Shown here: positions 1-9,543 of the stretch, piece by piece | How positions within the stretch are numbered: the stretch's first letter is position 1 | How the letters are laid out: each line of letters begins with the position of its first letter | DNA from: an uncultured Phascolarctobacterium sp. | GTDB lineage: Bacteria; Bacillota; Negativicutes; Acidaminococcales; Acidaminococcaceae | DNA length: 21,430 nt | Assembly (NCBI RefSeq): GCF_905212365.1 | Contig: NZ_CAJMEH010000032.1 | Location: 1-21,430, forward strand | Direction: 5' to 3' | Program-made: the position numbers and the translations under genes | Notes under the pieces: model-generated | The model's database searches: none | What the model was told of the DNA's origin: nothing | The model's input: the letters and a program-made list of their open reading frames with translations, nothing else

Positions 1-65
1 CTACCGAGCGCGTAGTGGACTTTCACCACCTAGTTATCGCCCATGCCGGGCACACAAAGCTTTAA
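1..65 (+). other. Possible 3' tail of a plus-strand gene entering from the left edge
   Basis: One plus-strand frame is open from the window edge to a TAA at 63-65, giving about 20 residues that end in HAGHTKL. The stop touches the left arm of a strong plus-strand hairpin, as expected at the end of a gene. The piece is too short to identify, and an open frame of this length is common by chance. It may equally be part of a repeated intergenic element. Confidence 0.15.
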
Positions 66-113
66 GGAGCTGCCGCATTGACGAAAATAAATCGTCTGAT
101 GCGGCAGCTCCTT
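64..113 (+). terminator. Strong stem-loop, probable rho-independent terminator
   Basis: A perfect 15-bp inverted repeat starts AAGGAGCTGC at 64-78 and is matched at 99-113. A smaller inner GACG/CGTC pairing caps it. CCTTTT follows on the plus strand, so it best fits termination of a plus-strand gene lying off the left edge. It could also stop the minus-strand operon, whose last stop codon is at 181, although the T-run is weaker in that direction. An outer 8-bp inverted repeat, GGGCACAC at 48-55 and GTGTGCCC at 139-146, brackets the hairpin. Confidence 0.6.
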
Positions 114-180
114 TTACAGTAATTTGTCATTTTCTGTGGTGTGCCCGCCCTTTATTTGTCCACCATCCCCACACAAGCCG

Positions 181-1323
181 CTACTTCGCGCTTGCAAGGA
201 GCTTCGCCAAGCAAAGCGCAATCCTCTTTACTTCTTCTTCCGTGTTTTCAAAGCCTAAAGTAACGCGAATAGTGCCCTTAGCTAAATGAGCCGGTAACTT
301 GATAGCTTGCAAGACATGCGACACCTCCGTCTCATGGGAATTGCATGCAGACCCAGTAGTAACCGCCACTCCCATAAGATCCAATCTGTGTAAAAGCGCT
401 TCCCCGTCCTCATGGGCAAAGGATAAGCTTAAGCTGCCTGGTATACGATGTTCGGAACCGTTTAAAACATAAGGCAAACGCTTTTTATCCAGTTCGTCGA
501 GCAAAAGCTTACACAGCCTATTGAGGCGTTCGGTGTGGGCTTCCAGATTCGCCACATTAAACTGCAACGCTTCCGCCATGCCGACAATACTGGCAATGTT
601 TTCCGTTCCCCCTCGCCTGCCAGATTCCTGTGCCCCGCCGTCTACCAAATTAGCTAATTTCAAGCCCCTCTTTATATATAAAAAGCCGATTCCCTTGGGT
701 CCATTGAATTTATGGGCTGATGCAGACAACATATCCACGCCTAATTTTCTAACGTCTATTGGTATATGCCCGACCGCTTGCACCGCATCGGTATGGAAAG
801 GCACGCCAAATTCATGCGCAACCCCGGCCAGCTCTTGTATCGGTTCAATTGTCCCGATTTCGTTATTAGCCAGCATGATAGAAACTAAAACCGTAACGCT
901 ATTGATGGCCGCACGCAAAGCTTCTTTAGCGACCAACCCCTGCGCATCCACAGGCAAATATACAACATCATAACCCATGCGCTCTAAGAGCTGGCATGAG
1001 CGAAGAACGGCATGATGCTCTATAGCAGTTGTGATAATGCGTTTCTTTTGCTGTGGAAACCAGAAAGCAGTTCCCTTCAAAGCCCAGTTATCAGCTTCCG
1101 TGCCGCAGGAAGTAAAAAATATTTCTTCCGGCTCAGCGCCAATACAAGCGGCGATAGCGCTGCGAGCGTCTGCTAACGCTTTTTTCGGCTCCCTCGCTAA
1201 AGAATACAACGTGGAAGCGTTACCATATTCAGCTGTAAGAAAAGGCGTCATCGCGGCCAAAGCTTGCGGTAAAAGCATAGTCGTAGCCGCGTGGTCGGCA
1301 TAAATAAACTTTTTGTTATTCAT
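181..1323 (-). CDS. Cysteine desulfurase, NifS/IscS/DndA-like, in BREX type 4 operon
   Basis: A PLP enzyme that removes sulfur from L-cysteine as an enzyme-bound persulfide for transfer to an acceptor. About 380 residues is normal for the family. Visible hallmarks are YADHAATT near the N-terminus, TEADN and the following EHHAVLRS, HTDAVQA in the cofactor site, the PLP lysine in SASAHKFNGPKG, GGTEN, and the catalytic cysteine in TGSACNSHE. The ATG at 1323 overlaps the stop of the preceding 65-codon gene as ATGA, which implies coupled translation. A TTG at 1338 is an alternative start lying closer to an AAGGA-like site. It is the last gene of the operon. By analogy with DndA and SspA it probably supplies sulfur to BrxP for DNA phosphorothioation. 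A general Fe-S role is possible, but its place in a defence operon argues against that being its main job. Confidence 0.93.
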   Translation of the reverse strand: MNNKKFIYADHAATTMLLPQALAAMTPFLTAEYGNASTLYSLAREPKKALADARSAIAACIGAEPEEIFFTSCGTEADNWALKGTAFWFPQQKKRIITTAIEHHAVLRSCQLLERMGYDVVYLPVDAQGLVAKEALRAAINSVTVLVSIMLANNEIGTIEPIQELAGVAHEFGVPFHTDAVQAVGHIPIDVRKLGVDMLSASAHKFNGPKGIGFLYIKRGLKLANLVDGGAQESGRRGGTENIASIVGMAEALQFNVANLEAHTERLNRLCKLLLDELDKKRLPYVLNGSEHRIPGSLSLSFAHEDGEALLHRLDLMGVAVTTGSACNSHETEVSHVLQAIKLPAHLAKGTIRVTLGFENTEEEVKRIALCLAKLLASAK

Positions 1324-1517
1324 TTGAATAAGGTGCAACCCTCTTCCTTAAATTCCTCTATTTTATCGAAAAGCTCCTGAACCGTGCATTCTAAATATTC
1401 CGCCAGGCAGTCCATACAATAATAATTGTTAATAGATTTTCCTAAAAGCTTTTTGTTAATGCCAATAGTATCCTTATCTAAGCTTTCTTTTCCGCAAATA
1501 ACGCAGTCAATTTTCAT
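1320..1517 (-). CDS. 65-residue protein with two CxxC motifs, BREX-linked, function unknown
   Basis: I do not recognise a named family. The protein has CVIC at residues 5-8 and CMDC at 34-37, which suggests a four-cysteine zinc or iron site of the zinc-ribbon or rubredoxin kind, followed by an acidic helical C-terminus (ELFDKIEEFKEEG) with a further cysteine four residues from the end. Its start lies 11 nt inside the end of brxL and its stop overlaps the desulfurase ATG, so it is translationally coupled on both sides and its product is probably made together with theirs. Inference: a sulfur or metal handling adaptor between the desulfurase and BrxP, or a small structural zinc protein. Nothing in the sequence separates these options. 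Confidence 0.85.
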   Translation of the reverse strand: MKIDCVICGKESLDKDTIGINKKLLGKSINNYYCMDCLAEYLECTVQELFDKIEEFKEEGCTLFK

Positions 1518-2958
1518 CGCTAAGCTCCCTTAAAGAAAAAGAAGGCACGTCTTTTCCTTTAAATTCTACGTCCAAAATCCCAAGCTGCCTTTTGATAATC
1601 CTCCTCATGCGAATGGCAGGGCGTAAGCAGTATTGTTGGAAATGCTTTAAATTGATATCCCGCGCAGCTCTAACATTGGGAAATAACAGTTTAAGGTAAG
1701 CCGTGGCGATTCGCTTTACTGCTTCTGTGTCGCGGGTATCCGCTTTTTCAGGGACGTCGACAATTTGGTCTACAATAGCTCGATAGCTTACATCGTTGCG
1801 AAGTTCGTGCAGAATCGTGCAGAAATATTCGGAATTTAGCGCCCACCCGGATATTTTAAGGTCGTCGTTCATCCTAGGGATATCCCACCCTTTTATAAAT
1901 CCGTGGATGCGGTCGACAAGAGCGCTCTCCTGAAATAAAGCCGGCAGCTCCGAGAACATATTCTGGTATTCGTCCATACGACTTTGCGCTATGTTGCCAA
2001 GGAAAATTACACCTGCATCGGATTTACCTTCATATCCGCCGATGTTGAATTTGCCATATTCCATATATCCCTGCATAATGGAACGCATTTCATTAACATC
2101 GCCAAATTGCACAAGCTTTACTTCATCAATCGCCACAAAGTCATTCCCGGTAATAAAGCCCGGCGTTTTCCGCGCCGTATCGTAGAACATTTTCGCACGC
2201 GTTACCCTGCCGCCATCCGTAAGCATACCGTACTTGCTCACATGTCCAAAAACATACGATTTTCCCGTTCCTTTGGGCGCAAGCTCAATAAGATTTAATC
2301 TTTTTTCTACAAACGGCAAAACGTGCGTAAGCATGGCAAGCTTTTGTTCTTCATCCTCGTAGCCATCGGCATTATAGTCCATTGCTCCCAGCAAAACGTC
2401 AATCCATTCAGACGTAGTGAACTCATTGCGAACGTCCTTATAATAATCAAGGTCAATCGTATAAGGGCAGAAATTAGTAAAGCCAGTCAGGCGAATCTTG
2501 CCCGGCTGCTTCGGCTTTACAGTATCGTCCGGCATTCTATAGCCAAGCTCTACTACTCCCCACACTTCCTGCCCGTTAATCAGTTCGCCGCGATATCGCT
2601 CCCATGTCGAATAATCAATCATGCTCTCCTTATTGTTCAAGCCAAAATCGGGAAGCGAGAAAGTTATTTCCCCGGTCTTAATGCTAATATCCACTGATAT
2701 TTTGGTCAAAAGCTTTACGCGCTCGTTATCATTTATAATTCTGTCTTTAATACGCACCCACTCTTCTTTATTGGGCAAGTAAGTATGAATAAAATCCGTT
2801 AGTTCCGCAATATCGATATTGCCATTTTCATCCGCAAACTTTTTTATAAGCCAATCGCGCAAAAAGGATGGCAGCCCCAGAGCCGAAAAGAAATTACTTT
2901 TGCGCAAATCTTTATAGACGACCATTTCATCGAAACAATCTCTAAGTTTTTCAATCAT
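1507..2958 (-). CDS. brxL: BrxL, short form: AAA+ protein without Lon peptidase domain
   Basis: BREX component of the BrxL family. Motifs seen are Walker A APKGTGKS (227-234), Walker B in DFVAIDEV (273-280) and a sensor-1-like IFLGNI (318-323). The ~220 residues before the ATPase match the DNA-binding N-terminal part of the family in position. At 483 residues it is about 200 shorter than the ~680-residue type 1 BrxL. It ends about 150 residues after sensor-1, with no visible Lon-type Ser-Lys protease domain. The reading frame ends cleanly and the next gene starts inside it, so this looks like a natural short form rather than a broken gene. An AGGAGA ribosome site precedes the ATG, 11 nt after the pglZ stop. 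It probably acts on DNA as an ATP-driven ring that supports the modification or defence step. Confidence 0.92.
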   Translation of the reverse strand: MIEKLRDCFDEMVVYKDLRKSNFFSALGLPSFLRDWLIKKFADENGNIDIAELTDFIHTYLPNKEEWVRIKDRIINDNERVKLLTKISVDISIKTGEITFSLPDFGLNNKESMIDYSTWERYRGELINGQEVWGVVELGYRMPDDTVKPKQPGKIRLTGFTNFCPYTIDLDYYKDVRNEFTTSEWIDVLLGAMDYNADGYEDEEQKLAMLTHVLPFVEKRLNLIELAPKGTGKSYVFGHVSKYGMLTDGGRVTRAKMFYDTARKTPGFITGNDFVAIDEVKLVQFGDVNEMRSIMQGYMEYGKFNIGGYEGKSDAGVIFLGNIAQSRMDEYQNMFSELPALFQESALVDRIHGFIKGWDIPRMNDDLKISGWALNSEYFCTILHELRNDVSYRAIVDQIVDVPEKADTRDTEAVKRIATAYLKLLFPNVRAARDINLKHFQQYCLRPAIRMRRIIKRQLGILDVEFKGKDVPSFSLRELSDEN

Positions 2959-2969
2959 TTACTTTTCTC

Positions 2970-5300
2970 CTAAAGAATACTCTTTTCGCTGCCGCTTTCT
3001 TTTTTCACTATTAGCGGAAGTGCGGAGGCTATTTTGTTTCCGCCGACATAAACGTCTACTTCATATGTTTTAGCGCGACGAATTTCAGGCATAGCTTCGA
3101 TAATATAGAAATTATCGTCAATCGCCCTTGCCTCATACTCATGCCCGTCTATCCGAACGGAAACATCCAGTAATTTTTGCGTTGCAAAAATCTTGATAGC
3201 CGCTTTCTTTCTGTAGCTTACCAATATTTCCGGAACGCCAACGAATGTTCTGCCAGCTTCTGCCGGCATAAGCTTTACTTCCACGGCGGCAGGCAAGCAC
3301 GAAAGCTCGATTATCGGCACAACGACTTCTTCAAGGGTTGCGCCGCCATGAACCTCAACATTAGCTTTACGGCTGCCTTGAAACCGGTCATAGTTTGCCA
3401 GCGCCCAAAAATCATCCGCATCCGTAGCGTTGTCCGGTTTTTCATCGATAGCGCTTTTAGGACAGCATCTGCCGGAATGCTGCCCGTTCAGCTCCATCTC
3501 AAGCAGATTTTCAGTTTCGTGGATTACGGCCAGTCTGCTGGCTCCATGATCGGAAATCAAGATAGCTTTACTGTAAGCGCCATTCACGAGATCCAGTCTG
3601 ATTTGTTCCAATAAGCCGTCAATCAGCTCCAGCTCGCGAATCAAATGAATTGGCAGCTTGCCGTCCGGCCTGCTGTAATCATAACCCTCCTCGCCATGAT
3701 GCTTAATCTTGTCGATTTTATCAAAAGTGATAATCGGGTATTGCTCTGTCGACAGCACGTCCCAAAATTCCTTGTTGCGGCTTGTAATGGAAGGCAATTC
3801 GCTGCGGCATACCGTTACCTTGGCCATAAGCTTTAAGTCATGACATTTCGCCATAATAAAGCCCAGGTACTCTACGCCCATAGCGTCCGTAAAATATGTT
3901 TGCGCGTTCTCGCTGTCGAGCCTTTCCACCACAGAACTCCGCGGTTGCAGCAGCGCGTTATAATCGCGTGCGACGGCCTGCCGCTCTACAACATCCATAA
4001 ACTCAGGCAGAATTTTATTGATAACCTTTTGATATTTATATTCCTGAAAATAGTTATCCAGTAAATTATTTTTGAAGCGATAGGGATTGAGGTAATTACC
4101 CAAAGCCGGGTATACTCTCTCAATAATTGCAAGGAGTTCGCCGCGCTCATAATCGAGGGCATATTTATCCAAAAGCCTGAAGAAGCATTGCTTTTCCTGC
4201 AGAGTATTATCCGTCAGGTAATAAAGCGCGTCGCGCTCCTTACTAAGGACAAGCCTGCAATAATGCGCCACTTCCTCCGCGGGGTTGCCAATGGCGTTCA
4301 GCAGCTCTTTACGCCGCCCATACAGAGCCGCGAACTCTTTGCTGCTTGGTGGAAAATCCAGGATAGCCAGGAAAATATTGCGCACAAAATCTGCTACTGT
4401 TTCCGACTGCTGAGCAACGCTATGCAAATACTTATCCATGGGCGCGCCAAATAATTTTAACCCGATAAAATAATACCATAACCATCTTTTATCGCTACGG
4501 TTATACTGATAATGGGATATACCTCTATCCAAATGATGGATATCGCCAATTTTATCAAAAATCAGCTGTTCCCAAGATGCATACTCTTGAAATTCAGCTA
4601 ACGCGTCCTGCCAATCGTCATCGGAGCCGACGCCTTTGGCGAGCGCCGCCGTCTTGTTATCCTTTTTGCAAAGAATCTCATAGGCATTTTTCATCTCGCT
4701 GATTGAATACAAAGAATGCGGGAAATTCTTCCTAGCTTTTTTTGTTTCAACATAAAGCTCGCCTGCAATACCCGCTTCCACAGCCCTGGGTATTTGCTCG
4801 ATACCCACGACATTCTTATCAGGCTCAGCGCTCTTCAAATCTTTAACCGTAAATACCAATTTAGGCAGCTCGTCCTTGTCGCCGTCAACAAGGCAAATTC
4901 TTGCTTCTAAACGCCTGTCGCTTTTTATCATGGACGCTAAAAGAGCTGCGCATTGATATGTAAGAATAACCACATGCCCTGTAATATTCAGGAACAGCAA
5001 TTCCCGCAAGATTTGCTTCAATGCGACCTCGCCTTGCAGCCGGAAGAACGACGCTACTTCGCAAACGAAATAAATGCCGCTGCCTTGTGCCAAAAAATTT
5101 AAAAGAGAAGCCGTCGACGGAAATTCGTCGGCTTTACAAAACTGCGAATCCGACGCATGGATAAAATTATTCTGCGGCAAATTATAACGCGTTACTATAG
5201 CGTCCAAATCGCGCTTGTTTTGCACGTTGACTACCAGGGAGCCTGCATCTTCTTTTTTCAGATACCTGCCTATCTTTTTCCAGACTGCATCCAGCGTCAT
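2970..5300 (-). CDS. pglZ: PglZ, alkaline-phosphatase-superfamily BREX protein
   Basis: PglZ is the one component shared by all BREX types. It is a predicted metal-dependent phosphatase or nuclease-like protein whose exact reaction is not settled. Motifs seen, numbered from the start chosen here, are FTDAMG (470-475) with its candidate metal-binding Asp, an SIT motif at about 506, SDHG (583-586), and HGGATLEEVVVPII starting near 651, a typical PglZ ending. A beta-rich C-terminal tail of about 110 residues follows. I chose the ATG at 5300 because AGGGGGG stands just upstream; the frame stays open to 5345 inside the end of brxC but lacks a better site. The gap to the brxC stop is 13 nt. The length of 776 residues is ordinary for the family. 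Confidence 0.94.
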   Translation of the reverse strand: MTLDAVWKKIGRYLKKEDAGSLVVNVQNKRDLDAIVTRYNLPQNNFIHASDSQFCKADEFPSTASLLNFLAQGSGIYFVCEVASFFRLQGEVALKQILRELLFLNITGHVVILTYQCAALLASMIKSDRRLEARICLVDGDKDELPKLVFTVKDLKSAEPDKNVVGIEQIPRAVEAGIAGELYVETKKARKNFPHSLYSISEMKNAYEILCKKDNKTAALAKGVGSDDDWQDALAEFQEYASWEQLIFDKIGDIHHLDRGISHYQYNRSDKRWLWYYFIGLKLFGAPMDKYLHSVAQQSETVADFVRNIFLAILDFPPSSKEFAALYGRRKELLNAIGNPAEEVAHYCRLVLSKERDALYYLTDNTLQEKQCFFRLLDKYALDYERGELLAIIERVYPALGNYLNPYRFKNNLLDNYFQEYKYQKVINKILPEFMDVVERQAVARDYNALLQPRSSVVERLDSENAQTYFTDAMGVEYLGFIMAKCHDLKLMAKVTVCRSELPSITSRNKEFWDVLSTEQYPIITFDKIDKIKHHGEEGYDYSRPDGKLPIHLIRELELIDGLLEQIRLDLVNGAYSKAILISDHGASRLAVIHETENLLEMELNGQHSGRCCPKSAIDEKPDNATDADDFWALANYDRFQGSRKANVEVHGGATLEEVVVPIIELSCLPAAVEVKLMPAEAGRTFVGVPEILVSYRKKAAIKIFATQKLLDVSVRIDGHEYEARAIDDNFYIIEAMPEIRRAKTYEVDVYVGGNKIASALPLIVKKESGSEKSIL

Positions 5301-5313
5301 ACAGAAGCCCCCC

Positions 5314-8300
5314 TTAGTTTCCTTTAATAATTTCCATGCCCACAACCATATTATCCCGAATCAGCTCTTTCAAATACTTTTTAACGTCCGTGATACCCAT
5401 CTCGTCAATCTTAGCGAGAGCCCGGTCGCAGCCGCCCTGGTTATATTTTGCTTCCGCCATCTGCTGTAACTTTTTATCGACTTCCGGCAAGCCAAACCAT
5501 TCAAACGGTTCGGCCGTAATATGCGAATCCAAATAGTCCTTTACTTCCTGAATATCCGTCAGCATAACAGCGTAGGACTTTATAATTACCTCTCTGAACG
5601 CCTTGTCCAATTCCCTTTCATCAGACAATAAATCGAAGAAATGCGTCGTTGCGAAATACTCCAAAGCTTTATCGATAGTAGCTTCGTCGGATTTGCTTCT
5701 ATTTACCGCGGCAAAAGCAGCCCTGGCTTTGCCAATTTCAGAATCTGGAACGAGGCACAGAATTGGCATCCCATGCTGTTTAGACCATGCGCGAGGCGTA
5801 GCGGTTCCCGTCTTTTCCCGCCACATATTCTTTAATTTCGTACTTTTCAAGCCCTCTTTATAGGCTTTTACCTTGGCTTCGACCGTATCGAAGTACTCCT
5901 TCCTATCGTAAGTAAAAGCTCCCGCAGGAAGGGTGTCAAATACTTCTTTGATTTCTTCATCAGAAATGCCGTCCAGATAAAAATTGCAGACCCGCTTGAA
6001 AACGTCAACCTGATTGGTGTAGAAACTACGAAACGCCTCGCCGCTCGCTTGCAGCAACTCCAAGAATTTCTGCTTCTGCGAGTCGAGCAGCGTACCCGCC
6101 TTCTTCACGTTGAACAGGATATCAAGGAATGAACCTAATTCGCCAAGCTCCTTTTTGGCGGCAACACACGCTATCCTGATATAACCGCATTTATCGCACC
6201 ATTCGCGCACAGTATCCTCCAAAGAAATATTTTTAGAAATAATCTTATTGCTCTCTGCAATAATTTTATATTCCAAAATCACTTCCCTGATTTTCTGCTG
6301 TGCCGTTTCTATATTCCAGACCCAATTAGCCGCATCCGCATCAAACTTCTTACGCAGGACGTTTATATACTGCCCGCCGTCGTCAATTTCCCCTGCCAGC
6401 GAAACGAGCGCCCCATCGTCGAAGCTTTTAAGATACTGCGCCATACCCGACATACACTTTTCTTTACAGAATAATTTCTTTAAATCTTCGGCGGCAGTCG
6501 GATTAGCCATAGCCAGCTCGCCGATGGACATAGCGATATCGCTGTCGGATTGGGCAGCTCCCATGTTATTGCTGTTAGCGATTCCGCAATACAAATCAAT
6601 AAGTTTAGCCAAAGCTGTGGTATCCGTCTTCAAAGCTTCCGTTGCCAGCAGCGACTGTACCGTCCACAGCGGGAAAGCGTATTCTTTCATCTTGCTGCGG
6701 ATGCGTTCCCTGGTATTGGGTACGGAGGTACACATATTGAGAGGGATAGCAAAAGCGGCGGCGGTAAGCTCGTTAAACGCTTTTTCCTTCGGCGTCATCG
6801 AAACTATGTACTTATCCCTGTACCTCGGATTCGGCGTAATTTCCAAGCGGATAGCTTCGTCAATCATTTCCTTGAGCTTATTGACGTTTAAAATATCGTT
6901 CTGCAACCCGTCGCTCCAGCTATAGGTTCCGTCCGTATATTCCTTCAAGATAAAGCCCAGCATAAACGCGGACAGATTGCAAGGCATAAAGCCGTACGGC
7001 GCAGCTTTCAACACGTCGAAAATCTGCCTGATGGAAACGCGCCCGCCTTCGTTGTGAAAGCGTTCGTCAATAAACCCGTCGACACAGCGCTTAATTTTAG
7101 AAATATGCAGATACGGAATAACATCCCAGTACTTATCCACATTCCACGCGCCGTCAAGGGCTTTCTCCAGCTGCGTTTCCTTGCTGCCCGACCGGAAGGT
7201 ACCGCTCGTTTTTTGATTGCAGGCACACTCTACGCCCTGCTTCATATTGCTGGGCGTATACATATTTTCGATTACATTGTATACGCTTTCAAGGCATTCC
7301 GGGAATTTCTTCTTGTTAATCTCGCCAAGAATTTCATACAAATTATCAAGCGTAATCGCCCGCTCGCCGTCGCGTTTAGCAGCCGTATACACGACGAACT
7401 CTCCTCCGGCTATTCTCGACTTCCATTTCTTCAGGCTGTCCTTGGCATTATTGGCATATTGTTTAGCCAAATCATTATCCTTGCCCTGCTGGGCCATGGA
7501 ACGCGCCATATCGAGGCGATAACAGGCGTATCCGTCTGCGCCGAAAGGAGTGCTCGAAGCGTCGATGAAAATCATATTGTACGTTCCGGCTTCAAGAGCC
7601 TCGTGAATTTTTTTGCCAATGAGAACGCTTTCACTATCGTCCTTGGCAAAGCAAACGACTGCCACAATTTTATTGACGTACTTCTCTTCCGTATTGCGTA
7701 ATTGCCTGATTGTAGATTCAAAATCCATGGACGAAACATATCTCAATTCATAGCGCAGCTTCAACGCCCCGGCAAGCGTAACCGCGTCGACAATTCTTGT
7801 CTTATCCGTCAATTCTTCCGTAATCAACGCAGACGTACTTCTTTTATCAATTTGCTCCTCAAAGGGCCTGGTATCGATTTCGCCTTCGTTATTATACGCA
7901 GCGTACTGTGATTTGCCCGCTCCCAACGGTTTCTCAAACAAAACCTTATCCCGGACGAGCTGAGCGGCGCAGCGGGAAGCAGACCCGTCTAAATCCGTGC
8001 CTTCAAAGGCGTTATCGATATTTCTGGCGTTAGGGATAAACAGCTCTACGGAATCGCCCGCATATTGCGAAATTGCCTGCAGCAGCAATACTGTCTTTAA
8101 TACGCGCTTCTGATCCGGAATCAGGCTTTTATTTCCCGCGCGGTTGTAATAATCCAAGATGGAGCGGATATCATGAGCAAGATAGTCCTTGCCCTTGTCA
8201 TAGAAAAACTCCCACAGCATATCGACAGTGAGGAGCGGGTTCTCGTCCTCCGGCCCCAATTTATCAATAAACCATTGGAAGCCCTTGATTTCATCGCCGC

Positions 8301-9519
8301 GGTCATTCTTAATAAAGTCGAACATACTGCGCTGGTTGGAATCAAACGCAGCGGAAATATGCTTCAGCAAAAGCGCCGCGTAAGGATGAATAGGCAGAAT
8401 ACCCACCATTTCCTGATCGGAAATATGCGCTACGTTCTTCACCAATTTGCGGGATTCCTTAGTTCTGTCTATCAAATCGCCCAGCACATCCTGCCAATCG
8501 GCAGCGACTTCAGAATCCTTGTTCTTTTCCATAGCGGCGCCCATCAGCTGAAAAGCGATATTTTCCGGCAGGCTGATTAAACAATGCGGCTTTACGAAGC
8601 GGTCGTTCAATTTAATAAAGTCCTTATCGCGTTCATAAAAAAGCCCCTGCGTTAAATGGGTAACTAAGATAAAATAAAACGGTTCTGTTTCGCTAAGTTC
8701 ACAAAGCTCCTGAAAGCCCGTCAAATTACGCGCGTTATTCTTAAAATACTCCGTAAACTCATCCCAGATGAAGACGATGGCTTTTAACTCGTTCGCTTTG
8801 ATGATCTCCCGCAGCCAGCTGCATAAACCGGCAGTGCTGAGCGACAGCATTTTAATCTGCCGTTCGTCAGCCACTTTAAAAATATCGTCCATAACCTTCG
8901 CCAGCGCGTCGCCGGAGAAAGTCTTTAACTTGTTAATAACGGCGTCAACGTCGTCCCCGCCAAACAAATCGGCGTAAGCCCCGGTAATCAAGGCGTTAAA
9001 ATAATCCCTGTTACACCTATCGGAAAGCCACTCCACCGTAGCCTCCTTCAAGGCATTTCCACCCTTGTTTTCAATACCGGCTTCAGTAAGGGCCTTCTCT
9101 ACGCTTTCCTGGATAGCGAAAATGAGATTGTGGTCGCCGCGGATAGTCGCCGAACCGTAACGGTGTACCGTCAAAATGCGTCCGCTGTTTTTAACGGACT
9201 GAAAGCGGTTGCACAAATCGCTATCCATGCTGTAGCGTTGAAAATAAGCGCGCGTATCCTCCTCGCCGGCGTCCAGCAATTTTTTCAGCGTCAGCACTGC
9301 GTGCGATTTGCCCGTGCCATACGCGCCTTCCACCCACAGGCACATCTTTTGCTTGCGGGAAAGCACATCCACCGTATTTTTAATGAGCTTAATAAAGGTT
9401 TCATGCGGGAAAAATTTCTTCCACATCTCCGGGTTTTTATTGATAACCGCCTCGTTTACGGCGGGAAAATAATCGGGGTCAATATCAAAATAATGACGGT
9501 ATTTCTCTAACATCGGCAT
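5314..9519 (-). CDS. brxC: BrxC, giant P-loop ATPase of BREX (PglY-like)
   Basis: A protein of about 1,400 residues with an N-terminal ATPase module. Walker A GAYGTGKSH lies near residues 65-73 and a hydrophobic Walker B strand ending WDEF near 250-255. The rest is long, mostly helical and without a motif I can name. This matches BrxC/PglY, large ATPases essential for BREX that are thought to organise the complex on DNA. The AAGGAG in front of the gene abuts an ATG at 9528 too closely to serve it; the ATG at 9519 has about 9 nt of spacing and is preferred. It lies 24 nt after brxP. The frame is intact across more than 4 kb, which argues that the system is under selection. Confidence 0.93.
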   Translation of the reverse strand: MPMLEKYRHYFDIDPDYFPAVNEAVINKNPEMWKKFFPHETFIKLIKNTVDVLSRKQKMCLWVEGAYGTGKSHAVLTLKKLLDAGEEDTRAYFQRYSMDSDLCNRFQSVKNSGRILTVHRYGSATIRGDHNLIFAIQESVEKALTEAGIENKGGNALKEATVEWLSDRCNRDYFNALITGAYADLFGGDDVDAVINKLKTFSGDALAKVMDDIFKVADERQIKMLSLSTAGLCSWLREIIKANELKAIVFIWDEFTEYFKNNARNLTGFQELCELSETEPFYFILVTHLTQGLFYERDKDFIKLNDRFVKPHCLISLPENIAFQLMGAAMEKNKDSEVAADWQDVLGDLIDRTKESRKLVKNVAHISDQEMVGILPIHPYAALLLKHISAAFDSNQRSMFDFIKNDRGDEIKGFQWFIDKLGPEDENPLLTVDMLWEFFYDKGKDYLAHDIRSILDYYNRAGNKSLIPDQKRVLKTVLLLQAISQYAGDSVELFIPNARNIDNAFEGTDLDGSASRCAAQLVRDKVLFEKPLGAGKSQYAAYNNEGEIDTRPFEEQIDKRSTSALITEELTDKTRIVDAVTLAGALKLRYELRYVSSMDFESTIRQLRNTEEKYVNKIVAVVCFAKDDSESVLIGKKIHEALEAGTYNMIFIDASSTPFGADGYACYRLDMARSMAQQGKDNDLAKQYANNAKDSLKKWKSRIAGGEFVVYTAAKRDGERAITLDNLYEILGEINKKKFPECLESVYNVIENMYTPSNMKQGVECACNQKTSGTFRSGSKETQLEKALDGAWNVDKYWDVIPYLHISKIKRCVDGFIDERFHNEGGRVSIRQIFDVLKAAPYGFMPCNLSAFMLGFILKEYTDGTYSWSDGLQNDILNVNKLKEMIDEAIRLEITPNPRYRDKYIVSMTPKEKAFNELTAAAFAIPLNMCTSVPNTRERIRSKMKEYAFPLWTVQSLLATEALKTDTTALAKLIDLYCGIANSNNMGAAQSDSDIAMSIGELAMANPTAAEDLKKLFCKEKCMSGMAQYLKSFDDGALVSLAGEIDDGGQYINVLRKKFDADAANWVWNIETAQQKIREVILEYKIIAESNKIISKNISLEDTVREWCDKCGYIRIACVAAKKELGELGSFLDILFNVKKAGTLLDSQKQKFLELLQASGEAFRSFYTNQVDVFKRVCNFYLDGISDEEIKEVFDTLPAGAFTYDRKEYFDTVEAKVKAYKEGLKSTKLKNMWREKTGTATPRAWSKQHGMPILCLVPDSEIGKARAAFAAVNRSKSDEATIDKALEYFATTHFFDLLSDERELDKAFREVIIKSYAVMLTDIQEVKDYLDSHITAEPFEWFGLPEVDKKLQQMAEAKYNQGGCDRALAKIDEMGITDVKKYLKELIRDNMVVGMEIIKGN

Positions 9520-9543
9520 GAACGCCATCTCCTTAGCATAAAA

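Noticed and set aside
181..1323. Reading the desulfurase as the housekeeping IscS/NifS for Fe-S assembly
   Set aside because: No iscU, iscR or nifU neighbour is present, and its start overlaps the preceding operon gene, so a role in the BREX operon is the better reading.
6248..6925. A 225-codon plus-strand frame, rich in Ser, inside brxC
   Set aside because: It is a shadow of the intact brxC frame, with no ribosome site and low-complexity composition.
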